A DNA stretch of 64,000 bases from Ruminococcaceae bacterium HV4-5-B5C (GCA_900184925.1 FXYJ02000001.1:62001-126000); one strand, 5' to 3'. Positions 43,900 to 53,454 are shown, numbered from the stretch's first letter. Notes: a model not told the origin generated them from the letters alone. Translations and numbers: made by a program.

Positions 43900-45198
43900 A
43901 TGATCTGGAATGAAACCAAGGAATGTATGAGTCGGGACGAGATGACCTGCCTGCAGAGTGCGCGCCTCGTCAAGCTGGTTGACCGGGTTTACCACAGCGT
44001 GGAGTTTTACCGCAAAAAGATGCAGGCCGTCGGCCTTCAACCGGGGGATATCCGGGGTGTTGAAGATCTTCAGAAGCTGCCGTTCACCACAAAGGACGAC
44101 CTGCGAAGCACCTATCCGTTCGGGCTGTTTGCCGTGCCGCTTTCGCAGATTACCCGTATCCACGCTTCGAGCGGAACGACGGGCAAGGCGACCGTTGTCG
44201 GTTACACGCGCCACGACCTCGACATCTGGAGCGAATGCGTCGCGCGGTGCATTACCATGGCGGGCCTCGGGCGCAGCGACATCATTCAGGTGGCCTACGG
44301 CTACGGACTGTTTACCGGTGGGCTCGGCGCTCACTACGGCGTCGAAAAAATGGGCGCGACCGTCGTACCGATGTCGACCGGCAACACGAAAAAACTCATC
44401 ACCATGATGATGGATTTCGGCGTGACGGGCATTATGTGCACGCCTTCCTATTTGCTTCATATTGCAGAAGTGATTGACGAAATGGGCGTAAAGGATAAAA
44501 TAAAGCTGAAGGCTTCCATCAACGGCGCGGAACCGTGGACGGAGAATATGCGCCTGCAGATCGAGCAGCGCCTCGGCATCCATTCGCACGACATCTACGG
44601 CCTGAGCGAAATCATGGGCCCGGGCGTTGCGGCGGACTGCATGTTCCATGCGGGCCTGCATGTTCAGGAGGACCACTTCCTTCCGGAAATCGTCGACCGC
44701 ACGACGTTCGAGCCGCTTTCCGACGGGCAGACGGGCGAACTTGTGATTTCCACTCTCACAAAAGAGGGCATCCCGCTCATCCGCTACCGCACGAAGGACC
44801 TTACATCCATCACGCACGGAAAATGCGAATGTGGCCGCACAACGGCCCGCCTCGCAAAATTCACGGGCCGGAGCGACGACATGCTTATCATCCGCGGCGT
44901 GAATGTATTCCCGTCGCAGATCGAGGCGGCGCTGCTCGAGATGGACGAAACGACGCCCCATTACCGCATGATCGTCGACCGCGTCGACAACCTCGACACG
45001 CTTGAGGTACAGGTGGAAGTGGAGGAGCGTTACTTCTCCGACGAGATCCGCAAGCTTGAGAAACTCAGCGCAAAGATTGCTCACGTCATCCAGCAGGCTA
45101 TTGGCCTTGCCGTCAAGGTTAAACTGGTCGAGCCGAAGAGCATCGAGCGCAGCGAGGGCAAATCCCAGCGTGTGACAGACAAAAGAAAATTTAACTGA
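43900..45198 (+). CDS. paaK: Phenylacetate-CoA ligase family protein, second copy
   Basis: 432 residues; ribosome site CGGAGGAA before the ATG. Same motifs as the protein at 40220 (SSGTTGKATVVGYT, LPFTTKDDLRSTYPFG, YGLSEIMGPGVAADC, RSDDMLIIRGVNVFPSQIE, SEGKSQRVTD) but clearly diverged. Two ligases flanking one oxidoreductase suggest different aryl groups, for example indole and phenyl acetates; that split is inference. Confidence 0.92.
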   Translation: MIWNETKECMSRDEMTCLQSARLVKLVDRVYHSVEFYRKKMQAVGLQPGDIRGVEDLQKLPFTTKDDLRSTYPFGLFAVPLSQITRIHASSGTTGKATVVGYTRHDLDIWSECVARCITMAGLGRSDIIQVAYGYGLFTGGLGAHYGVEKMGATVVPMSTGNTKKLITMMMDFGVTGIMCTPSYLLHIAEVIDEMGVKDKIKLKASINGAEPWTENMRLQIEQRLGIHSHDIYGLSEIMGPGVAADCMFHAGLHVQEDHFLPEIVDRTTFEPLSDGQTGELVISTLTKEGIPLIRYRTKDLTSITHGKCECGRTTARLAKFTGRSDDMLIIRGVNVFPSQIEAALLEMDETTPHYRMIVDRVDNLDTLEVQVEVEERYFSDEIRKLEKLSAKIAHVIQQAIGLAVKVKLVEPKSIERSEGKSQRVTDKRKFN

Positions 45199-45219
45199 GA
45201 AACAGGGGAGGCAGAAGAC

Positions 45220-45642
45220 ATGTTTGTCAAACAGCTTTCGGTCTTTATTGAAAACCGCGAGGGCAGGCTGGAGCAGGTGACGGAGGTGCTCGCGAATGAG
45301 GGCATCAACATCCTTTCAATCAGCATGGCCGACACGACGGAATACGGTATGCTCCGCATGATTGTGTCCGACCCGCAGAAGGCGAAAAAAGCGCTCGTGG
45401 AAGAGGGCTTTTCCGCGATGCTGACGGATGTAATCGCCGTAAAGCTTGAGGACCGCGTCGGCGAGATGCACAAGATGACCCATATCCTTTGCAGCCTCAG
45501 CCTCAACATCGAGTATATGTATGCGCTCGCATCCTCAGGAAAACGCGCCATGATCGTCAAGGCATCCGACGGCGACGCCGCCGTAAAAGCGCTGAAAGAC
45601 GGCGGCCTTGTGCTGTTCAGCAGCGAAGAAATGTGTGGGTAA
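45220..45642 (+). CDS. ACT-domain protein
   Basis: 140 residues made of two ACT domains: VKQLSVFIENREGRLEQVTE at residue 3 and a second half from VIAVKLEDRVGEMHKMTHIL. ACT domains bind amino acids. Last gene of the paaK-iorAB-paaK operon, it probably senses aromatic amino acids to tune this pathway. Paralogues are common after paaK in Clostridia and archaea. Confidence 0.88.
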   Translation: MFVKQLSVFIENREGRLEQVTEVLANEGINILSISMADTTEYGMLRMIVSDPQKAKKALVEEGFSAMLTDVIAVKLEDRVGEMHKMTHILCSLSLNIEYMYALASSGKRAMIVKASDGDAAVKALKDGGLVLFSSEEMCG

Positions 45643-45914
45643 AGCACCCGAATTAAAGCGTGGCACATGCTTCGTTGAATTTGTGTGTAACTTTTCTTGT
45701 TATTTACATTTCGGTCCAACTTACTGAACTAATTGTTATGAGGTATTGACTTTCCTCATTTTCATGCTCATTATTATAGAATAGTAAAGAAATAGGGCCG
45801 CCCGCTACTGCAATAGCGGACGGTCGTGATTAGAAATTCCGGTGTGGAATCTCCTGAAATTATTATACTTTATTGCCGATTTTTGTCAATAAAGGATTTA
45901 AAGGAGAGGGAAGC
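45643..45914 (+). other. Intergenic region with a hairpin
   Basis: No gene. It has an imperfect GC-rich hairpin at about 45796-45827 (GGGCCGCCCGCTA with TAGCGGACGGTC), which may end the ior operon although no T-run follows, and an AT-rich stretch before the next gene. Confidence 0.45.
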
Positions 45915-46781
45915 ATGAAATGCCCAAAATGCGGTAACGAGTTTGAGGGAAAATTCTGCCCCAATTGTGGTACTCCGGCGCCGACAGAATCCGAACAGAT
46001 CCCGCCAATCGGAACGGAGGCCAAACCATCTTTCCAGAATTCACAGAATGAGAAGAAAAAAGGTGGGTGTCTGAAAGGTGGTCTGATCATTGTCGCGTTT
46101 TGCATTGTAATTGCACTAGCAGTGAATTCCTGCAATGGGAATAAAGGCGGTTCTTCGTCTACAACGCCAACCAATGGGACACCGACCACAAGTTCTGCTG
46201 CAAAGACACCTTCCAAAGCAAGCAGTGCAGCGGCTCTTAAACCTTTCTCAACAAAATTTTCAAGCGGTTATTATACAGCAGGGATTGATTTCCCCGGGGG
46301 CGTCTACAACATAACTGCAGTTAAGGGCAAAGGAAATGTCTCTTCGACAAATATGTACTCCGGTGGCCTTAATGCAGTGATGGGTGTTGACGGAGGCGAT
46401 ATGTATGAAAAGTCTTATAAGAACGTAAAGCTTTCCAAAGGTGAAGTGCTTTCTGTTTCAGGCGTAACAATACAGATTGACAGCACAGAAGGGGTTGATC
46501 CCACACTGGGAAAAAGAGAAAATACGGCTACAAAGGAAGTTCAACTGTCTGCCGGTAACTATATTTCCGGGAAAGATTTTCCTGCGGGCGTTTATGATGT
46601 TGTTGCTGTATCCGGGTCAGGCAATGTTTCATCCGACAATATGTATTCCGGGGGCCTCAATGCCGTCATGGGCGTAAATGAGGATGAAATGTATGAGAAA
46701 GAATACAAGAACCTTAATTTTAAGTCCGGCGTAACTCTCACAATCTCAGGTGTAACGGTTAAACTTGTTCCAAGTAAATAA
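45915..46781 (+). CDS. Zinc-ribbon membrane protein with tandem repeat
   Basis: 288 residues from ATG 45915 (AAGGAGAGGG upstream). The N-terminal zinc ribbon is MKCPKCGNEF, then FCPNCGTP (two CxxC pairs). One membrane helix follows near residues 60-80, then a Ser/Thr-rich linker. The extracellular part is two copies of an about 75-residue module (GxDFPxGVY, GNVSS, NMYSGGLNAVMGV, ILSVSGVT-like end). A cytoplasmic ribbon with external beta modules is common in Firmicutes surface proteins of unknown role. Confidence 0.75.
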   Translation: MKCPKCGNEFEGKFCPNCGTPAPTESEQIPPIGTEAKPSFQNSQNEKKKGGCLKGGLIIVAFCIVIALAVNSCNGNKGGSSSTTPTNGTPTTSSAAKTPSKASSAAALKPFSTKFSSGYYTAGIDFPGGVYNITAVKGKGNVSSTNMYSGGLNAVMGVDGGDMYEKSYKNVKLSKGEVLSVSGVTIQIDSTEGVDPTLGKRENTATKEVQLSAGNYISGKDFPAGVYDVVAVSGSGNVSSDNMYSGGLNAVMGVNEDEMYEKEYKNLNFKSGVTLTISGVTVKLVPSK

Positions 46782-46787
46782 TCCTTT

Positions 46788-46817
46788 CCCCGCGCACAAC
46801 AGCGCGGGGATTGTTTT
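46788..46817 (+). terminator. Terminator after the zinc-ribbon gene
   Basis: 8-bp GC stem (CCCCGCGC at 46788-46795 with 46102-like complement at 46802-46809), then ATTGTTTTA. Seven bases after the stop codon. Confidence 0.8.
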
Positions 46818-46958
46818 ATTGCTAAGAACCATAAGCGATTGGCCAATGCTGATTATCTTTTTCCGGCAGACACGAGTGATATTTTCGGCGGGAACGGACG
46901 AAAATAGGAGCAGATGCCGCACGTTATAACGGCGTTTCCAAAAGTTTCGGAGCGACGA

Positions 46959-46987
46959 TTGAAAACGCCGTCAGGCTTCGCTATAAT
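46959..46987 (+). promoter_or_regulatory. Promoter of the polyphosphate operon
   Basis: TTGAAA at 46959-46964, a 17-base spacer and TATAAT at 46982-46987; 48 bases before the first start codon. Confidence 0.7.
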
Positions 46988-47035
46988 GGGAGCAAAGCAT
47001 ATGTGTGTGCAGGAAAATGAAACGGGGGGATTTCC

Positions 47036-48544
47036 ATGCTGGAGCAGGCTGACCTGAAAAAGACAGTTTCAAAAGAAGAGTACCGGGCTCGGGTAAAACC
47101 GCTCAAAGAGGCTCTTACAGCGCTGGACGGGCCAATCAAAGCCGCCGGACTTCCGGTCATCATCCTGTTCGAGGGATGGGACGCCGCGGGGAAGGGCAGT
47201 GCCATTTCCCACCTGATTCTGAATTTCGACCCGCGCTGGTTTACCGTAGTGAACACGCAGCCGCCCACCGAACTTGAGCGCCGCAGACCCACCATGTGGC
47301 GGCACTGGCTCACGGTGCCGGAGGCAGGGCAGATGTCCATTATGGACGGATCGTGGTATCAGGACGTCAGTGTGCTGCGCATTGAAGAGGAAGTTGATGA
47401 GATTACCAATCAGCTTCACATGAATGAGATCAACGGCTTTGAGCGCAACCTCACAGACAACGGATATCTGATCGTGAAGTGCTTCCTTCATATTACCCAG
47501 AAAGAGCAGAAAGCCCGCCTTGAAAAACTTGACGGCGACAAGGACACCGAATGGCGTGTAACGCCGGACGACTGGCGGCGCTGCCATCAGTACGACAAGT
47601 ATTACGAGGCCTACGACAGAATGCTCGAGTACACGAACACACCGTATGCCCCATGGCATGTGATTTCCGGCATGAGCGACGAGGTGCGTACGCTCGGCGT
47701 ATTTGAGACCGTACGGGATGCGGTGCAGGCGGCGCTGGAGCGCAAAAAGGCTCAGAAAGAGGACAAGCCCGAAGCCGCGGCGGTAGATCCCGGCCGGTTT
47801 CAGTTTCTCCCGATGCCGAAGCTTGCGGACGTGCCGCAGAACGAATCGCTTGACGATGATGCGTACAAAAAAGAACTGAAAAAACAGCAGGAACGTCTGA
47901 GCGAGCTGCATAACAGGATCTACCGCAAAAAAGTCCCGGTTGTCATCCTTTACGAAGGATGGGATGCCGCGGGAAAAGGCGGCAACATCAAGCGCGTTTC
48001 GGAGGCGCTCGACCCCCGCGGATACGAGGTGGTGCCGATTGCTGCGCCGAAGGCGGAGGAAAAAAGCCGCCATTACCTCTGGCGGTTCTGGAAAAACCTC
48101 CCGAAGGACGGGCACGTCGCCGTTTTCGACCGTTCCTGGTACGGCCGCGTAATGGTGGAGCGCATCGAAGGCTTCTGCACGGAGGATGACTGGCGCCGCG
48201 CTTACCGTGAAATTAACGAGTTTGAGCGTCAGCTTTACGACTGGGGTGCTGTTGTCGTCAAGTTCTGGCTTCAGATCGACAATGCGGAGCAGCTCCGCCG
48301 CTTTCAGGAACGGCAGAACGACCAGACAAAACAGTGGAAGATTACCGATGAGGACTGGCGAAACCGCGAGAAGTGGCCGCAGTACGAAACAGCGGTCAAC
48401 GACATGCTGGGGTACACCTCTACGGATTTTGCCCCGTGGAATATCATTGAGGCCAACGACAAGAAATACGCGCGCGTCCGGGCGCTCAAGATCATAAACC
48501 GGATGATTGAAAAGCGGCTGGAAGAAGAAAAAAAGCGCCGCTGA
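47036..48544 (+). CDS. pap: Polyphosphate:AMP phosphotransferase (tandem PPK2 domains)
   Basis: 502 residues; GGGGGGA site before the ATG. Two complete PPK2 domains, each with Walker A (LFEGWDAAGKGSAI near residue 44, LYEGWDAAGKGGNI near 304), the DRSWY or DGSWY motif and RMLEYTNTPYAPWHVI or DMLGYTSTDFAPWNII near its end. The two-domain form (class II) phosphorylates AMP to ADP with polyphosphate. It starts the polyphosphate gene group. Confidence 0.9.
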   Translation: MLEQADLKKTVSKEEYRARVKPLKEALTALDGPIKAAGLPVIILFEGWDAAGKGSAISHLILNFDPRWFTVVNTQPPTELERRRPTMWRHWLTVPEAGQMSIMDGSWYQDVSVLRIEEEVDEITNQLHMNEINGFERNLTDNGYLIVKCFLHITQKEQKARLEKLDGDKDTEWRVTPDDWRRCHQYDKYYEAYDRMLEYTNTPYAPWHVISGMSDEVRTLGVFETVRDAVQAALERKKAQKEDKPEAAAVDPGRFQFLPMPKLADVPQNESLDDDAYKKELKKQQERLSELHNRIYRKKVPVVILYEGWDAAGKGGNIKRVSEALDPRGYEVVPIAAPKAEEKSRHYLWRFWKNLPKDGHVAVFDRSWYGRVMVERIEGFCTEDDWRRAYREINEFERQLYDWGAVVVKFWLQIDNAEQLRRFQERQNDQTKQWKITDEDWRNREKWPQYETAVNDMLGYTSTDFAPWNIIEANDKKYARVRALKIINRMIEKRLEEEKKRR

Positions 48545-48603
48545 GCACAGGAGTATGACGGACAGAAAAAAGAAAATATCAGGCGGAAACGGGCGGTGGA
48601 ACA

Positions 48604-50151
48604 ATGGACAAACGGAAACATCCCGGCGCGGCCGCAGTTATGAATATCGGCTCCAGCGAGCTGAGCCTGCATGTCGCCCAACTGAGCAAGGGAGTTCCGC
48701 AGGAGCTAGACCGAATTTGCTGTGCGCTGCCGATCGGGCATGAAGTGTTCACGGAAGGAAAGATCAGCTTTGAATCTCTGCGTGAGATGAGCCGGCAGCT
48801 CGCCGGATTTTCGGAGCGCATGAAGGAGTACGGCGTAACGAAATACCGCGCCGTCGCGACGACTGCTCTGCGTGAGGCGGAAAACCGGGCCTTTGTGCTT
48901 GACCAGCTCAAAGTGCTCAACGGCCTCGACGTGGAAGTACTGGAACCGGACCAGGAAAAAACGCTCGTTTATTCCGAAATTCTCGCGACGCTCCGCTCCG
49001 CGGGCGCTCTGGAACCCGGCTGTTCGCTTTTTGTCTACATCGGTTCCGGCACCGCAGGCCTGGCCGTTTTCGACGGCGATTCGATGGTCTTTTCGCGGAA
49101 TATCCCCATCGGCGCACTCAAACTGCATGATATGCTCGGCAGCATTCAGGAGCAGACGGACGACTTCAGCACCGTGACGGAGGAATACCTGCAGGCGACG
49201 CTCGGCTGCGGGGAAATCGCCGCATTCGGCGTTCGCAACGTTATCCTTGCGGGCGGCGATGTGCGGCTGATAGCAAAGCTCTGCGCACCGGGGAAGGAGA
49301 CCGCCGGAGCTTCCATTCCGGTGGAGAAAGCCGAGAGCCTTTACCGGAGTGTGCGCCCGCTGCGGGCGGACAAGATTGCCCGGCGTTACGATATCTCGGA
49401 AAGCGCCGCTGAAACCATGTATGCGGCGTTGGCTATTTTCCTTCAGGCGGTCAGGCAGACTCAAGCCAAGTGCGTGCTTGCCCCGCAGATCAGCCTGTGG
49501 GACGCGCTCCTGAGCCAGATGCTTCTGCCCAAGCGTAAGAGTACCTATGAGAAGGAACGCCGCGTCAACGCGCTCTGCTGTGCCCGCCATATTGCGGAGC
49601 AGTACGGCTGTGACCCGGAGCACGCCGAAAATGTGGAAAATATCGCCTGCACGATGTTCGACCAGCTTCGGCCTCTGCACGGCATGGGGCCGGACCGCCG
49701 TCTGGTTCTGGAGCTCGCGGCGGCGCTGCACGACTGCGGCCGGTACGGAACGATGCGGGATCATCTCCGCGCTGCCTTCGATATCATTCGCAATACCGAT
49801 CTCTATGGCATGACGGACCGCGAAACCCTGCTGACGGCGTATGTGGCGCGCTACAACGAAGATGCAGTGCCCGACCTGCGCGGCGCGGAGTACGCCGCCA
49901 TACCGGAAAAGGACCGTACCGTCATCGCAAAGCTTGTGGCGATTTTCCGCCTCGCGAACGCGCTCGACAAGTCGCGTCTGCAGAAAGTGAAACTCGTTCG
50001 GGTAAAGATTACGGAAGACAGGATGCAGGTTTCCGTCCAGTCGAACGAAAACCTCTTCCTTGAGAAATGGGCGTTTGAGCAGTGCTCGGCTTTTTTCAAG
50101 GAAGTGTTCGGCCTTTCACCGGTACTGAAAATCAAACAGACTCTTGTCTGA
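48604..50151 (+). CDS. ppx: Ppx/GppA-type phosphatase with C-terminal HD domain
   Basis: 515 residues. An actin-like ASKHA fold with a second motif VYIGSGTAGLAVFDGD and PVEKAESLYRSVRPLR, then a C-terminal HD-type domain (ELAAALHDCGRYG). The usual first motif DIGSNS reads NIGSSE, so the Asp is replaced by Asn. Exopolyphosphatases cut phosphate from chain ends; this one may be weaker, may prefer guanosine pentaphosphate, or may be regulatory. Between PAP and Ppk1 in the same transcript. Confidence 0.82.
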   Translation: MDKRKHPGAAAVMNIGSSELSLHVAQLSKGVPQELDRICCALPIGHEVFTEGKISFESLREMSRQLAGFSERMKEYGVTKYRAVATTALREAENRAFVLDQLKVLNGLDVEVLEPDQEKTLVYSEILATLRSAGALEPGCSLFVYIGSGTAGLAVFDGDSMVFSRNIPIGALKLHDMLGSIQEQTDDFSTVTEEYLQATLGCGEIAAFGVRNVILAGGDVRLIAKLCAPGKETAGASIPVEKAESLYRSVRPLRADKIARRYDISESAAETMYAALAIFLQAVRQTQAKCVLAPQISLWDALLSQMLLPKRKSTYEKERRVNALCCARHIAEQYGCDPEHAENVENIACTMFDQLRPLHGMGPDRRLVLELAAALHDCGRYGTMRDHLRAAFDIIRNTDLYGMTDRETLLTAYVARYNEDAVPDLRGAEYAAIPEKDRTVIAKLVAIFRLANALDKSRLQKVKLVRVKITEDRMQVSVQSNENLFLEKWAFEQCSAFFKEVFGLSPVLKIKQTLV

Positions 50152-50176
50152 ACGCCGACGAACGGAGGAAAACAGT

Positions 50177-52297
50177 ATGAACGCAAAACCTTCCGCCGGA
50201 ACGGCGCCCGCGCAGGTTCCGTACTATAACCGCGAACTGAGCTGGATGGACTTCAACACGCGTGTTCTCGAAGAAGCCATGGAGAAGGAAAATCCGGTGA
50301 TGGAGCGCGTGCGCTTTCTCGCCATTACCGCGAGCAATCTCGACGAATTTTTCATGGTCCGTGTCGCGGGCGTGATGGAAAAACTGCGGAGCAAATACCC
50401 GGGCGGCGACGACCCGAGCGGAATGTCGGCGCCTGAACTTTACCGGATTCTTTCCGAAAGAATCCACGTTTTTGCCGAGAAGCAGGAGACCTGCCTTCAC
50501 CGGTCCATCCTTCCGTCTCTTGAGAGGGAGGGAATCCGTTTTGTTTCGCCGGAGCAGATGACGCCGGAGCAGCTTTCCTTCCTTTCGGAGTATTTTCACA
50601 AGGTCCTGTTTCCCGTTCTGACGCCTCTGGCGGTTGACACAAGCCGCCCGTTCCCGTTCCTCGCGAACCGGAGTCTCAACATCGCCGTCCGGCTCGAAGG
50701 AAACGACGGGGAAGACTGCTTTGCCGTCGTCCAGGTTCCGGCTATCCTGACGCGCTTTCTGGAGCTTCCGTGCGGCGAAGGACGATGCTTCACTCTGCTT
50801 GAGAATGTGATTCTCCACGGGCTGGGCGAGCTGTTCGAGGAAAAGACGATCCGTTCTGCCTGCCCGTTCCGCATTACACGCGACAGCGACCTCGAGATTG
50901 ACGAAGATACCGAGGATCTGCTGATTGAGATTCAGCGGTCCATCAAGAAACGGAAGCGCGGCATCCCCGTGCGGCTCGAAATCGACCGGAAATGTGACCC
51001 TGCCGTGCGGGCATTCCTGCTGGAAATGCTTGGCGTTTCGAAAGAAAGCATCTACGACCTGAGCGGGCCGCTCGCACTTTCTTTTCTTTCAAAATTTGCC
51101 GATCTGCCGGGCTGTGATGCACTCTGCTTCCGGCCGATCGTTCCTGCCTATCCCCCGGCGGATTTCTGGGGATGCAGCGACGTTTTTGAGGCCATCCGGC
51201 AGAAAGACCGCATGGTGCACCACCCCTACGAGAGTTTTGAAGCGGTCGTTGATTTCATCCGGGCCGCTGCCGAAGACAGGGACGTGCTCGCCATTAAGCA
51301 GACGCTGTACCGCGTCAGCGGGCATTCTCCGATTGTCACCGCGCTGATGCGCGCGGCGGAAAACGGCAAGCAGGTTACCGTGCTGGTTGAGCTCAAGGCG
51401 AGGTTCGATGAAGAAAACAACATTCTCTGGGCGAAAAAGCTTGAGGAAGCGGGTTGCCACGTCGTTTACGGCCTCACGGGTCTTAAGACGCACTGTAAGA
51501 TCGCGCTCGTCGTCCGCCGGGAGGAAGAAGGCATCCGCCGTTACCTGCACATGAGTACGGGCAACTATAACGAGGCGACGGCGAAGATCTACACCGACAT
51601 CGGCATGTTTACCTGCCGGGAGCCGCTCGGAGCGGATGCAAGCAACCTGTTCAATGTTCTGACCGGCTACAGCCGTCCGCCTGAGTACAATGATTTTGTC
51701 GTGGCGCCGCACGGAATGCGCAGCTTCTTTGAGTCCATGATCCGCCGCGAGACGCAGAATGCCCGTCAGGGGCTTCCCAGCGGAATTACGGTAAAGATCA
51801 ATTCGCTTGTGGACCCGGATTTGATCGCTCTGCTTTATGAGGCGAGCGGTGCCGGCGTACCGGTGCGGCTGATCGTTCGTGGAATCTGCTGTCTGATTCC
51901 CGGTCTGCCGGGCGTGAGTGAGAATATTCAGGTCGTCAGCATTGTAGGGCAGCTTTTGGAGCACAGCCGCATCTTCTTTTTTGAAAACGCCGGGAACCCG
52001 AAGGTCTACCTCGGCAGTGCGGACTGGATGCCCCGCAACCTCGACCGCCGGGTGGAACTTGTTTTCCCGGTGGAGGACCCGGACCTTCGGCAGAGAATGT
52101 TCGACACGCTGGACCTGATGCTGCGCGACAACAGCAACCTGCGCAGAATGCTCCCGGGCAAGGAATATGTGCGTGCGGACCGCAGGGGAAAACCTCTCTG
52201 CAACAGCCAGACGGAGTTCAGCCGGCTTGCGCGCGAAGCGGTGGAGAGGCTCGCCGCGCAGGAGAGCACAAAGCCGCTTGACCGCCCGCCAGAATGA
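50177..52297 (+). CDS. ppk1: Polyphosphate kinase 1
   Basis: 706 residues from ATG 50177 (GGAGGAAAA upstream); a start at 50144 overlaps ppx and has no site. PPK1 domain order is present: NRELSWMDFNTRVLEEA at the N-terminus, GLKTHCKIALVVRREEEG with the phosphorylated His, YLHMSTGNYNEATAKIYTDIG, and the PLD-like C-terminus (VYLGSADWMPRNLDRRVE). It makes polyphosphate from ATP reversibly. With PAP and Ppx it gives the cell the full make-store-spend set. Confidence 0.95.
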   Translation: MNAKPSAGTAPAQVPYYNRELSWMDFNTRVLEEAMEKENPVMERVRFLAITASNLDEFFMVRVAGVMEKLRSKYPGGDDPSGMSAPELYRILSERIHVFAEKQETCLHRSILPSLEREGIRFVSPEQMTPEQLSFLSEYFHKVLFPVLTPLAVDTSRPFPFLANRSLNIAVRLEGNDGEDCFAVVQVPAILTRFLELPCGEGRCFTLLENVILHGLGELFEEKTIRSACPFRITRDSDLEIDEDTEDLLIEIQRSIKKRKRGIPVRLEIDRKCDPAVRAFLLEMLGVSKESIYDLSGPLALSFLSKFADLPGCDALCFRPIVPAYPPADFWGCSDVFEAIRQKDRMVHHPYESFEAVVDFIRAAAEDRDVLAIKQTLYRVSGHSPIVTALMRAAENGKQVTVLVELKARFDEENNILWAKKLEEAGCHVVYGLTGLKTHCKIALVVRREEEGIRRYLHMSTGNYNEATAKIYTDIGMFTCREPLGADASNLFNVLTGYSRPPEYNDFVVAPHGMRSFFESMIRRETQNARQGLPSGITVKINSLVDPDLIALLYEASGAGVPVRLIVRGICCLIPGLPGVSENIQVVSIVGQLLEHSRIFFFENAGNPKVYLGSADWMPRNLDRRVELVFPVEDPDLRQRMFDTLDLMLRDNSNLRRMLPGKEYVRADRRGKPLCNSQTEFSRLAREAVERLAAQESTKPLDRPPE

Positions 52298-52372
52298 GAA
52301 CCGGAACGTGCTTCCGGCAAATAAACAGAGAGTCCGGCATTAGGGCCGGGTTGAGAAAGGTGCGGAAATGAT

Positions 52373-53449
52373 ATGGAGAGAGTTGGAATTCTGACAAGCG
52401 GGGGCGACTGCCAGGGGCTGAACGCCGCCATTCGGGGGCTGGGCAAGGCGCTGTATCTGGAGCTTGGCGGCGGTGTGGAACTCTACGGCATCGAGGACGG
52501 ATACCGGGGGCTGATCGAGGGAAATTACCGCCGGATGGAGCCGCACGATTTTTCGGGTATCATCAACCTCGGCGGCACGATTCTCGGAACCAGCCGCATG
52601 CCGTTCAAACTTATGCGCGTGGCGGACGACATGAGCCCCGACAAGGTGCGCAATATGAAGGACAATTACCGCAAAATGCGGCTTGACTGTCTTGTGATTC
52701 TCGGTGGAAACGGGACGCACAAGACCGCGAACCTTCTGAGCGAGGAAGGCCTCAATGTTGTAACCCTGCCGAAGACCATCGACAACGACGTCTGGGGAAC
52801 GGACGTCACGTTCGGTTTCCAGAGCGCCGTCGACGTCGCGGCAAACGTGCTCGATTGTATCCACACGACGGCCACGTCGCACGGGCGTATTTTCATCGTG
52901 GAGGTTATGGGCCACAAGGTCGGTTGGCTTACGCTCCACGCGGGCATTGCCGGAAGCGCCGACGCCATCCTTCTGCCGGAGATTCCGTACCGCGTGGAAA
53001 GCATTGCGGAAATGATCGAGCGTCGCAGCAAGGACGGGAAGCGGTTCTCCATCCTCGCCGCCGCGGAGGGGGCGATTTCCGCCGACGAAGCGAAAATGAG
53101 CAAAAAGGAGCTGAAGGCCAAGCGCGCGGCAGAGAACTTTCCCTCTGTTTCCTACCGGCTTGCGAAAGATCTCGAAAAGGCGACGGGGCACGAGATTCGT
53201 GTGACGGTGCCCGGGCATATCCAGCGCGGCGGAAGTCCGTGCCCCTACGACCGCGTCCTTTCCACACGGTTCGGCGCGGCGGCGGCAAAACTCGTGAAAG
53301 AAAAGAAGTACGGCAATATGGTCGCCATGCGCAACAATGTGATCGTTCCGGTCCCGCTCAAAGAGGTCGCGGGCAGGCTCAAGGCCGTCGAGCCGGGCTG
53401 CGAGCTCGTGGGCACCGCGCGGAGCATCGGTATTTGTTTCGGGGACTGA
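52373..53449 (+). CDS. pfkA: 6-phosphofructokinase
   Basis: 358 residues; AAAGGTG before the ATG. PFK family motifs are complete: ILTSGGDCQGLNAAI, GGTILGTSR, LGGNGTHKTA, PKTIDNDVWGTD and IPGHIQRGGSP-like VPGHIQRGGSPCPYDR. The pair GGNG and PKTIDND is mixed: classical ATP enzymes read GGDG and PGTIDND, pyrophosphate enzymes GGDD and PKTIDND. So the phosphate donor cannot be told from the sequence. Commits fructose 6-phosphate to glycolysis. Confidence 0.9.
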   Translation: MERVGILTSGGDCQGLNAAIRGLGKALYLELGGGVELYGIEDGYRGLIEGNYRRMEPHDFSGIINLGGTILGTSRMPFKLMRVADDMSPDKVRNMKDNYRKMRLDCLVILGGNGTHKTANLLSEEGLNVVTLPKTIDNDVWGTDVTFGFQSAVDVAANVLDCIHTTATSHGRIFIVEVMGHKVGWLTLHAGIAGSADAILLPEIPYRVESIAEMIERRSKDGKRFSILAAAEGAISADEAKMSKKELKAKRAAENFPSVSYRLAKDLEKATGHEIRVTVPGHIQRGGSPCPYDRVLSTRFGAAAAKLVKEKKYGNMVAMRNNVIVPVPLKEVAGRLKAVEPGCELVGTARSIGICFGD

Positions 53450-53454
53450 TGCCG

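Noticed and set aside
47069..48604. Very long open frame opposite pap
   Set aside because: It is the antisense shadow of a GC-rich coding sequence; the PPK2 motifs on the plus strand are unambiguous. The same applies to long minus-strand frames opposite iorA, ppx, pfkA and plus-strand frames opposite metE and glnN.
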